A stretch of DNA of 64,000 nucleotides. Origin: Grimontia marina. GTDB lineage: Bacteria > Pseudomonadota > Gammaproteobacteria > Enterobacterales > Vibrionaceae. Where the stretch lies: positions 1-64,000 of the forward strand of contig NZ_FIZY01000030.1 in the NCBI RefSeq assembly GCF_900060185.1, read 5' to 3'. The notes beneath the pieces were generated by a model. That model saw only the letters and a list, made by a program, of their open reading frames with translations. It was not told the origin of the DNA and made no database searches. The stretch's first letter is position 1; each line of letters starts with the position of its first letter. Below are positions 37,352 through 44,969 of this stretch, one piece after another. The position numbers were made by a program, and so were the translations under genes.

Positions 37352-38368
37352 TTAACGGATACCAATTTCTTGATAGTATTTTAGCGCTCCAACATGAAGC
37401 GGCATATTCAAATCCGTAAAAGCAGCATCTAAAGAGATGTTTCTGAGCCACGGAGCATTTTCTGCATCTTTTTCTACATTCTGCCAGAAGGTTTTTGTCA
37501 TCGCGTAGATGGCTTCTTCCGACAGATCTTTATTTGTCATAATACCGACAGTGACACCAACGGTATACACGGGCTCGCTGTTTACCTGATTCGGGCCGTA
37601 AGCATCGGAAGCCAATTCAGCAAGCCTATAACTGGGTTGGCTGAGTAACTTTTTGAGTTTGGGGTCAGTTTCGGCAACGTCTTTAGAAATACCGAGGAAA
37701 CGCAGTTTGTTAGTCAGTGCGACTTGACTGATCACCGGGCTCGGCGCATTGGTGGGGTTGAAATACACGTCGATATTTTTATCCTGAAATGCCTGAGCAG
37801 CAGAGTCCCAGCCAAGTTTTACTGCTGTGTAATCTTCACCGGCCTTGTAACCTGTCGCCGCCTCAATAATGGTTTGCGACGTTCGTCGCGCAACACCACC
37901 CGGAGGGCCTATAAAGACACGTTTTCCTTTAATGTCTTTCAGACTTTTGATGCCCGAGTCATCATAGACAGCAATATGATAGACCCCCATAGGGAAGTTA
38001 AAGACGGCGCGAAGATTATCAGACAATGTATCGACATTTTTGATTTTTTTGAACATCGCCTTTTTGTTTTTCATTAAATGAAACATCATTGGCGAAGTCA
38101 TAGAGAAATCGGTTTTTCCTTTTGCCACATCCAGCGCATGTTTAGTGGCAGCGCCGGTAGCATTAACCACAATGGAGTAGTCATCGATTTCTCGATTTAC
38201 GGTATTAGCAAAATGGGTCATAACCATATACGGGCTGGTTCCGGGCCCTAGCGTCGACATTCTGAATGTTTCCGCTGCACTGGTGCCAAAAACAGTGAGG
38301 AAAAGTGCGCAGAAGACAACCAGCACCTTCATCCCCCGTCGTTTGAATCGTTTATTGAGACCGTTCAT
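37352..38368 (-). CDS. TAXI-family TRAP transporter solute-binding protein
   Basis: A 338-residue periplasmic binding protein of the TAXI family, the receptor of TRAP transporters with fused permeases. It has a signal peptide (VLVVFCALFLTVFGTSAA). The family blocks are FRMSTLGPGTSPYMV, GKTDFSMTSP, LKDIKGKRVFIGPPGGVARRT and FNPTNAPSPVI. The ATG follows AAGGAGGG. It is 33 nt downstream of the TRAP permease gene. It probably captures an organic anion released or needed by the hydrolase encoded upstream. Confidence 0.9.
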   Translation of the reverse strand: MNGLNKRFKRRGMKVLVVFCALFLTVFGTSAAETFRMSTLGPGTSPYMVMTHFANTVNREIDDYSIVVNATGAATKHALDVAKGKTDFSMTSPMMFHLMKNKKAMFKKIKNVDTLSDNLRAVFNFPMGVYHIAVYDDSGIKSLKDIKGKRVFIGPPGGVARRTSQTIIEAATGYKAGEDYTAVKLGWDSAAQAFQDKNIDVYFNPTNAPSPVISQVALTNKLRFLGISKDVAETDPKLKKLLSQPSYRLAELASDAYGPNQVNSEPVYTVGVTVGIMTNKDLSEEAIYAMTKTFWQNVEKDAENAPWLRNISLDAAFTDLNMPLHVGALKYYQEIGIR

Positions 38369-38401
38369 TATTCCCTCCTTGTTAGCCCGAATGTGGCGGC
38401 A

Positions 38402-40276
38402 CTAACGATTTAATGGTATGCGATATCGCATAGTAGTAATGGTGATAAGAGCGATAGAAATGCCAGCGAGCTGCACCCAAAGAAAAGGCGAAATCGCTGC
38501 CAGACCAGCCAAGATATAAATTATTTTTTTCAGGCCATTGCTGCTGAAAGCGCTGGATATGAGCAACACGGCGGCAGATGTGGTTGCCAACGCAAGCAGA
38601 AGCGATGGAACAGAAAAGCCCTCAGTGATAAGTAACAGTGAGGGTTGATAGACAAAAGCAAATGGAATGATGAAACCGACCACAGCCAATTTTAATGATG
38701 TAAAGCTGAGCGTCAGTGGATTTGCATTGGCGATCGGTGCAGCGGCAAAAGCAGCAAGCGCAACAGGCGGTGTCACAGCAGACAAAACGGCGTAGTAAAC
38801 GACAAATAGATGCGCAACAACCGTCTCAACCCCTAAAGATGAAACCGCAGGGCCCATGACAAGCACAATGATCAGATAGGCGGGTACCGTTGGCATACCC
38901 ATCCCCAAAATAAGGCAGCCTACCGCCATACAAATCAAAGAGAGGAAGAGATGGCCGTCTGCTAATGTCTGAATTGCTGACGAGAAGCGTAAACCCAGCC
39001 CCGTGCTATTCATTACTGCAATGATCACTCCCACTGCAGCAACAATGACGGAGATAGATGCAGCAGCCCTCGCTCCGGTTTTAATCAATGACCACCAGGT
39101 ACTTATATTCGCCATTCTTTGTGGTTCAATTATCGCTCCGAGCAACATGGCTGAAATAACGGCCCAGAATCCAGCTTGAGCAGGGCTTGACCCACTCACC
39201 ATCAACACGACAATCAAACCAAGAGGGACGACAAATGCCAATGCCTTACGTTTTTCAAGGGGAGTAAGTGGCTCCTGGTGTTCGTCGCCTATGGCCTTCA
39301 TACCCATAGACTTCGCTTCAGCGGATATAAACGCGAAGAGGCTTGCATAATAGAAAATGGCAGGAATAAGGGCAGCAAGGCAGATACTCAAGTACGGGAT
39401 ACCAGTAACATCAGCCATAATAAATGCGACAGCCCCCATAATTGGCGGCATCAGCTGACCGCCACTTGATGCTGCTGCTTCAACGCCACCGGCAAATGCC
39501 GCTGAAAAGCCTCTTTTCTTTATCATGGGGATCGTAATGACGCCCGTCGCCACCACGTTAGCCACTGCGCTGCCGGAAATCGTACCAAACATACCACTTG
39601 CCAACACCGCAGCATGCGCATCACCGCCAGCGAGACGTCTCGTGAGACGAAAAGCCAGCTTTAGCAACACGTCGCCCGTACCCAGCGTTTCCAGCAATAC
39701 ACCAAAAAAAATAAAGATCAGGATGGTTGAGGTGACAACTGCAACAGGCCGGCCAAAAACACCATCGAAGCTATACCAGACCGTTGTCAGAAGTTCTGAC
39801 AACTCAACGCCAGCATGGCCAATAAACGATGGCAGGACATCACCGAATAATGCATAGAAGAATGCCAATGAGCACACCACTAACAGCGGCGTTCCAACGA
39901 CTTTATAGACGAGGTAAGCAAGTGATAACATGCCGAAAATAGCGAGCGCGATATCAATGTTTTCAAGCTCATACAAGCCTGTTTCCAGTTCGACAGATAC
40001 CCAGAAATAACGATAGGTAGAGGCACAAACGGCGACAACAAAAAGTAACTCAGTGCAGCGGAGCCAACTTAACGATGACATATCCGTCAAGCGTGTCATT
40101 AGCAGTATAATTGCTCCGAGGGACACGGTACCAACACGAACAATCGTATCGTCCCAGGTCCCCCATCCCGCTGTATATATGATTGAGGCAACCATCAGAA
40201 GGTATAAAGGGGCAGAAACGATATTGAGTATTTTATCTATGCTCAGTAACAAATTCTGTGGTTTGGTCTCGGTCAT
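38402..40276 (-). CDS. TRAP transporter fused permease (DctQM type)
   Basis: A 624-residue permease with the small and large TRAP subunits fused, as is usual for TAXI systems. The N-terminal four-segment part is followed by the large domain with GTISGSAVANVVATGVITIPMI, AAASSGGQLMPPIMGAVAFIM and GMGMPTVPAYLIIVLVMGPA. The last part resembles the DUF3394 tail. It should use a sodium gradient to import an organic acid bound by the TAXI protein encoded next. It is 52 nt downstream of the hydrolase gene. Confidence 0.93.
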   Translation of the reverse strand: MTETKPQNLLLSIDKILNIVSAPLYLLMVASIIYTAGWGTWDDTIVRVGTVSLGAIILLMTRLTDMSSLSWLRCTELLFVVAVCASTYRYFWVSVELETGLYELENIDIALAIFGMLSLAYLVYKVVGTPLLVVCSLAFFYALFGDVLPSFIGHAGVELSELLTTVWYSFDGVFGRPVAVVTSTILIFIFFGVLLETLGTGDVLLKLAFRLTRRLAGGDAHAAVLASGMFGTISGSAVANVVATGVITIPMIKKRGFSAAFAGGVEAAASSGGQLMPPIMGAVAFIMADVTGIPYLSICLAALIPAIFYYASLFAFISAEAKSMGMKAIGDEHQEPLTPLEKRKALAFVVPLGLIVVLMVSGSSPAQAGFWAVISAMLLGAIIEPQRMANISTWWSLIKTGARAAASISVIVAAVGVIIAVMNSTGLGLRFSSAIQTLADGHLFLSLICMAVGCLILGMGMPTVPAYLIIVLVMGPAVSSLGVETVVAHLFVVYYAVLSAVTPPVALAAFAAAPIANANPLTLSFTSLKLAVVGFIIPFAFVYQPSLLLITEGFSVPSLLLALATTSAAVLLISSAFSSNGLKKIIYILAGLAAISPFLWVQLAGISIALITITTMRYRIPLNR

Positions 40277-40328
40277 CCGTGCTCCCTCATACTTTAAGTA
40301 TCCAGTGTCCCTTCCCTGGTTTCAGTCA

Positions 40329-41930
40329 TCACCAATAGCCGAACAAATATCCTCGTTTGTCGGCAATGTCGGTGTTACTTTCAATAGCGGAGTCTGATAC
40401 GGTCACTCTGTTTTTCCTTTTTCGGTACCAGTCCAAAAGAGCCTGTTCCATCTCTGTGCATACCGCCCGACAAGCTTCGTCATTGGCGAGATCGTTTTGT
40501 TCAAATGGGTCAGCGGTAAGGTCGAAAAGCTGCGGCAAGAAATGATGATAATCAATGTATTTCCATCGACCGTCGGTGATCATCGTGGCCTTGGTTTGAT
40601 CCGGTCTTAGGCCAAGCGTTCTCCTCGCTCCTCTCCATGCATAATCCACTTCGCTCACGGCATATTTTCGCCATTGTTTCGGCTTAACATGCCCATAGAG
40701 GAAAGGCGCCAAAGAACGGCCCTCAAGAATATGAGACTGAGGCTCAAGGCCGGCCAGCTCGACAAATGTCGGGACGAGATCAATAGACTCGGCGAGTAAA
40801 TCAGGTGCTTTACCTCGTGAAGCATCTGCAGACGCTCTGGGATCATGAATAATCAGAGGAATTCTGGCGCTCTCTTCATGGAACAGCTCTTTTTCACCAA
40901 GCCAGTGATCCCCCAAGTAATCACCATGGTCAGATGTGAACACAATGACCGTGTTTTCATACTCACCTAGAGTTTTCAGATGTTCAATCAGCCTCGCTAG
41001 GTGGTCGTCCACTTGCGTGATCAGCCCCATGTAGGCTGGAATAACGCGCTTTCTCACCTCTTCCCTTGAAAATTGAACAGACTCGTTATGCTGCATAAAT
41101 GCAGAGACGACAGGGTGTGGATTTACTTTCTCATCAAGCGTTGCGTTGACCGGCTGCACATCTTCTTCTGAATACATGTTGTGGTAAGGTGCTGGCGCAA
41201 TATAGGGCCAGTGGGGTTTGATATAGCTCAGGTGTAAACACCAAGGGTTCCCTTTCGCCTCGTTGATAAAGTCTATGGCTCTGTCGGTCGTATACGCTGT
41301 TTCTGAGTGCTCTTCGCTCACTCTCGCCGCGAGATGACTGTTTCGCATGTACCAGCCAGACTGCAGATTACCCTTCTCGTCAATACCTGAATTCGCCACA
41401 CTGTGCCAAGGGTTATGACCTTCATAACCTCTTTCTTTAAGGTAGGTGTTGTAAGCGAGATCAGGCGATAAGAGCTGATCGGGGTGCAAACCGTCATCCC
41501 GCTCATATGGTTCAAATCCGCATTGACTGACCAACACACCGCGTGAAGATTGCGGATCAATGCCTAACCTTTCCATTCCTTCTGCGTCAGCTTTCATGTG
41601 TGTTTTACCGACCAAAGCCACCCTATATCCCGCAGAACGGAGATGATCACCCAGCGTCTTTTCAGACACCTTCAGCGGAACATTGTTATAGCTAGCACCG
41701 TGAGAAGAGGCATATCGCCCCGTATAGAATGACATTCTCGAAGGCCCGCAGACAGGCGCCTGACAATACGTCTTGGTAAAATTCACGCCGTTACGTGCCA
41801 ACGCATCGATGGTTGGCGTCTTTATTGTCGGGTGGTTGTTACAGCCAAGGTAGTCAGCGCGGAGCTGATCAGCCATAACAAAAAGTATGTTGGGCTTTTT
41901 TGGGTTGGTATCGTCGTTTTTCACTGACAA
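40329..41930 (-). CDS. Formylglycine-dependent sulfatase / phosphonate monoester hydrolase-like enzyme
   Basis: A 533-residue alkaline-phosphatase-superfamily hydrolase. The metal site opens with FVMADQLRADYLG. The modification motif is CGPSRMSFYTGR with Cys61, which a formylglycine-generating enzyme would convert to the nucleophile. GKTHMK, HLSYIKPHWPY and FTSDHGDYLGDH supply further ligands. The LITQVDDHL to SARIPLII region resembles phosphonate monoester hydrolases as well as sulfatases, so either a sulfate or a phosphonate/phosphodiester may be cleaved. No signal peptide, so it acts in the cytosol on something imported by the TRAP system. The start is TTG 41930 behind AAGGAAAA (GTG 41924 is possible). 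No maturase gene is in the window. Confidence 0.88.
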   Translation of the reverse strand: MSVKNDDTNPKKPNILFVMADQLRADYLGCNNHPTIKTPTIDALARNGVNFTKTYCQAPVCGPSRMSFYTGRYASSHGASYNNVPLKVSEKTLGDHLRSAGYRVALVGKTHMKADAEGMERLGIDPQSSRGVLVSQCGFEPYERDDGLHPDQLLSPDLAYNTYLKERGYEGHNPWHSVANSGIDEKGNLQSGWYMRNSHLAARVSEEHSETAYTTDRAIDFINEAKGNPWCLHLSYIKPHWPYIAPAPYHNMYSEEDVQPVNATLDEKVNPHPVVSAFMQHNESVQFSREEVRKRVIPAYMGLITQVDDHLARLIEHLKTLGEYENTVIVFTSDHGDYLGDHWLGEKELFHEESARIPLIIHDPRASADASRGKAPDLLAESIDLVPTFVELAGLEPQSHILEGRSLAPFLYGHVKPKQWRKYAVSEVDYAWRGARRTLGLRPDQTKATMITDGRWKYIDYHHFLPQLFDLTADPFEQNDLANDEACRAVCTEMEQALLDWYRKRKNRVTVSDSAIESNTDIADKRGYLFGYW

Positions 41931-42047
41931 GCTTTTCCTTTCAACGCTCGACGCCCCTCTCGGGAAGCCGTTATTTTCCTTTATTTAATAGATAATGTAT
42001 GGCGGAAAATTGTAGAAAGAAAATAAAGTTTCACTAGGTGAAACCAG

Positions 42048-42208
42048 TAGGGTCTATTGACCTTTGGTGGTTAAATTTTGTTCTAGCTATAAGCGTTTTA
42101 GGCGCGGCGAGGTGCGCGCGCCTAGTAGTCTAAGCAAATACATCTCAACAAAGCATAAAATCCCCACAAACTGCTGCAAAAATCATCACCAAAGGTCAAC
42201 AGCCCCTA
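42048..42208. mobile_element. MITE-like element, complete
   Basis: 161 nt with 22-nt terminal inverted repeats: TAGGGTCTATTGACCTTTGG at the left and CCAAAGGTCAACAGCCCCTA at the right, with two mismatches. The interior has a GC-rich palindrome (GGCGCG ... GCGCGCC) and no coding capacity. Solo ends of the same sequence occur at 31831, 43359 and, degraded, 14489. No transposase is present, so mobility would depend on one elsewhere. A TA duplication is possible but not certain. Confidence 0.7.
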
Positions 42209-42238
42209 GATAGTAAGTGTATCAGCAATATGGCTATT

Positions 42239-42346
42239 TATACGTTCGTGGTCATCAAGAAACTGTTTTATAAACAGCATGTTGGATCAACTAAGCTGGC
42301 GTGATTAGAAGACGGACTCATCCAGAGATAAAAAACGCCCTCGGAT
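42239..42346 (+). pseudogene. 3' remnant of a second RND permease gene
   Basis: The frame TFVVIKKLFYKQHVGSTKLA aligns with the end of the intact RND permease ([19 protein letters not shown]). The similarity continues at DNA level past the stop: GACTCATCCAGAGATAAAAA against GATTCACCCAGAGGTAAAAA. Only this tail survives, and the MITE-like element lies 30 nt to its left. It marks a lost RND gene or a partial duplication of the operon end. Confidence 0.7.
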
Positions 42347-42441
42347 ACTTTTTTCTTTTGGTGGGATATCGTCCGCACTCATTATGCATCAAGTTGCTAA
42401 TATTAAAGTTGAGAGTCCAGCAATCATGAGTGAATACTGAG

Positions 42442-42783
42442 ATGGAAAAAGACGAAGAACAAGAAGAACAGAATCGTAGTTTTTTTAGGCTTAGGTATAG
42501 CGAGCCAGAAATGCCTTCTTTCCTGTGGGATGGCACCACATTCCCTGTGTGTGAGATTTCAGAGCAAGGTATTCGCATTGTCTTAAAAGCAGACACCCAG
42601 ATTGTAGACGGGGAAGTTATCGCCGGTATTATTCATTTTGAAGATGATGGTGAGATTGAAATACAAGGCAAGCCGCTAAGAAGAGATGAAGATGAGCTAG
42701 TCATTAAACTTCATCACGGGGTCGAACTCAGAATCATCAACAAAGAGCAGATTAGAATAAGAAAAAAATATAGCCGCGACTGA
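42442..42783 (+). CDS. Small PilZ-domain protein
   Basis: About 113 residues. After an acidic start (MEKDEEQEEQN) the PilZ cyclic-di-GMP site is partly visible: RSFFRLRY supplies the R-x-x-x-R pair, and CEISEQGIRI stands in for the D/N-x-S-x-x-G loop. The chain ends in basic IRIRKKYSRD. PilZ proteins pass cyclic-di-GMP signals to motility, pili or enzymes. The frame opens at GTG 42430; ATG 42442 is chosen, but neither has a strong ribosome binding site. The Asp/Asn of the second motif is replaced by Glu, so affinity may be reduced. Confidence 0.72.
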   Translation: MEKDEEQEEQNRSFFRLRYSEPEMPSFLWDGTTFPVCEISEQGIRIVLKADTQIVDGEVIAGIIHFEDDGEIEIQGKPLRRDEDELVIKLHHGVELRIINKEQIRIRKKYSRD

Positions 42784-42938
42784 ATCCAGTCTGGGTTCAG
42801 TCCGCCAATCTCCCCCAATTGCTACCTGCCATTCCTTCTTAAAAAAGGGAGAAAGGCAATGGAATGCTTGCCTTGAACTACGAAAGTAAAGCGTTGTATA
42901 AATCAACTCGAAATGAGCTTATTCTGAAAGGATTTGGT

Positions 42939-43286
42939 ATGGCTGATATGGCAAGAAATGCAAAATGCGCCTTGGTGTCTTGTTCTCTGTTTTTGACCAG
43001 CGTTGCGCCTTCATCAGTCGCGCTGGAATTGACTCAGGCACAAAAAGAAGAATTCGTGAACAGCACAGTGATGATGCTCGAAGCAGGCGGAATTCTGGGT
43101 TCTATTGCTAAATGCTCGGGTAAATCTGAGGGTGAACTAAAACAAGGGTACGAAGAAGTACTATTCCAGTGCTACGACGAGATTAAGAGCTTTGACGACA
43201 TCTCTGTCTGCCTGACAGAAAAAGTACCCAAGATGACAGGACTGACGGCGGAGCAACTGGATAAGTGCGCGCCGGACGACATGTGA
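42939..43286 (+). CDS. Small secreted Cys-containing protein
   Basis: About 115 residues, not recognised. A signal peptide follows the start (CALVSCSLFLTSVAPSSVAL). The mature chain has four Cys (KCSGKS, FQCYDE, VCLTEK, DKCAP) that could form two disulfides, and looks helical. The frame is open back to 42864, but the ATG at 42939 has GAAAGGA in front and begins the signal peptide. Likely periplasmic or secreted; no function assigned. Confidence 0.65.
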   Translation: MADMARNAKCALVSCSLFLTSVAPSSVALELTQAQKEEFVNSTVMMLEAGGILGSIAKCSGKSEGELKQGYEEVLFQCYDEIKSFDDISVCLTEKVPKMTGLTAEQLDKCAPDDM

Positions 43287-43358
43287 TTTGATCAAAAAGG
43301 GGGCATGACACCCCCTTAACTTTTTCTTTCACGAAACCTTGCTAGCAAGCCCACTGGC

Positions 43359-43377
43359 CCAAGGTCAACAGACCCTA
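43359..43377 (-). repeat. Solo end of the MITE-like element overlapping the rarD stop codon
   Basis: CCAAGGTCAACAGACCCTA, the right-end sequence of the element at 42048-42208. Its last three bases (43375-43377) are, on the minus strand, the TAG that ends rarD. No matching left end is seen nearby. Confidence 0.65.
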
Positions 43378-44274
43378 GTGCTGCGGCAAATCCGGCTTGG
43401 GTTTTACCTTCACCAGATTTTCGATAATGCCGATCGCTAAGCCCAGCCAAATCAGACCAAAACTGACAGTTTTCACGCTGTCAAACGTCTCACTGAATAC
43501 CGCGACCGCCAGAACAAACTGCAATGAAGGCTCAATGTACTGCATAAAGCCAATCATCGACATTTGCGCGTACTTCACCGCCTCAGAGAAGAAGAACAAT
43601 GGCAACAAAGTCACTGGCGCGGCGCCAAGGTAAAGCAGCAGGGTAGACATATCACCGGATACTGCCACGCTGTTACCTGTGCTCATCTTGTAGGCCATGT
43701 AGATTGCCGCAATCAGCAGAAGCACAATGGTTTCCACCAACAGGCTCGAAATAGCATCATACTTCACATGACGTTTGCACCAACCATACAGTGCAAAGCC
43801 CACTGCCATCAGCAAAGCAGCAACAGGCAGTTCACCGTATTGCCAGATTTGATAGCTCAACCCTAAGGTGCCGAAAACGACAGCGGCTTTCTGCCCTAGA
43901 GAGAGCGTTTCATTAAACGCCACCACACCAAGTGCGATCACCAAAAGTGGGTTAATGAAATAGCCAAGGCTCGCATCCAATACGCGGTCGTTGTTCATTG
44001 CCCATGTAAATGCACTCCACGAAACACACATCATCACAGAGGCGATGCCCGCGAAAAGAAACGAGCGTTTATCGGCAATCAGCGCCGCCCAGTTTGGCGA
44101 CTTGGCTTTGCGCAGTTGCAACACCAAAAGCAAAAACGGCAACGACGCGAGAATACGAAGTGCCAACAGCTCATCCATGGCTGCGTTAGGCAAAAATTGG
44201 TAATAGAGCGGCATTGCGCCCCACAACAAGAAGGCAACAGCCGCCATCACGTTACCAAAACGTGTTGGACTCAT
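43375..44274 (-). CDS. rarD: RarD, EamA-family transporter
   Basis: A 299-residue, ten-segment EamA/DMT-superfamily transporter. The RarD features are GNVMAAVAFLLWGAMPLYYQFL at the start, DASLGYFINPLLVIALGVVAFNETLS, and the C-terminal MIGFMQYIEPSLQFVLAVAVFSE. RarD is associated with chloramphenicol sensitivity; its true substrate is unsettled. The stop codon is provided by the terminal bases of a MITE-like end, so the native C-terminus may have been altered (it ends PKPDLPQH). Confidence 0.92.
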   Translation of the reverse strand: MSPTRFGNVMAAVAFLLWGAMPLYYQFLPNAAMDELLALRILASLPFLLLVLQLRKAKSPNWAALIADKRSFLFAGIASVMMCVSWSAFTWAMNNDRVLDASLGYFINPLLVIALGVVAFNETLSLGQKAAVVFGTLGLSYQIWQYGELPVAALLMAVGFALYGWCKRHVKYDAISSLLVETIVLLLIAAIYMAYKMSTGNSVAVSGDMSTLLLYLGAAPVTLLPLFFFSEAVKYAQMSMIGFMQYIEPSLQFVLAVAVFSETFDSVKTVSFGLIWLGLAIGIIENLVKVKPKPDLPQH

Positions 44275-44969
44275 AGATAAATACCTGGATGAAAAGTGGT
44301 CAGAGGATGCGCGATTGTATAGCGAGAACGGGATTTGTAAAGTGGTTAAGGTGAAAGAATAAAGCGTTGAGCTTCGAAATTTTTTGGACGTATAGAAATG
44401 GTGAATTTGTGGATGCTAATAATGGGTTTGAAGTCAGTTAAAAATGGTAATTATGTGAAATGAATTAATATTCAAAGTGCATTGTTTTCTAGCCGAATTT
44501 CGCCATTTCAAGCTGTTATTTTTAATTGCTTGATAGCCGTTGAGCCAGAATTCGTCACCAATTCAGCTCTTAGTCCCTTTCCCCTTCCAAGGGAAGGTTG
44601 GGATGGGAGTCGGCTCTGACACGCTTCTGCCCCAAAGCCAGTGTCACTGAGTCCGTCATGGCGCGGAACAAAACAAAACCAATTATGTTGAAGTGCGCCG
44701 CATTCTTTAAAGGAGTGGTGCGTCTCATCTGTGAAACTTTCTTTCTGTATTTCCCCAGATTTCTCTCAGTAACTGTCTGCTTTAACAATTAATCTGATTT
44801 CCACAGTGTCTCAGTCTTATTTGTGAATCAATATTCTCATCGTTGAATTCCCCTCAATCTCTTCTAGCTTATTTTTCGATACGAAATTTTACGCGCACCC
44901 GATTTGTGGGTGTGCTGATGGGCTTAACACGCTTCACAACCATTAGACGTAATTTATCGAGGACATAGG
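44275..44969. other. Intergenic region with a pyrimidine/purine-rich repeat
   Basis: A 695-nt AT-rich gap between divergent genes. At 44571-44617 it holds CCTTTCCCCTTCCAAGGGAA followed by GGTTGGGATGGGAGTCGG, which resembles half of an intergenic repeat type common in gammaproteobacteria. Short open frames on both strands around 44570-44790 overlap this repeat and are not convincing genes. Confidence 0.5.

Noticed and set aside
44570..44792. Overlapping 64- and 72-codon frames on both strands
   Set aside because: They cover an intergenic repeat whose translation (PNLPLEGE) is a familiar artefact.
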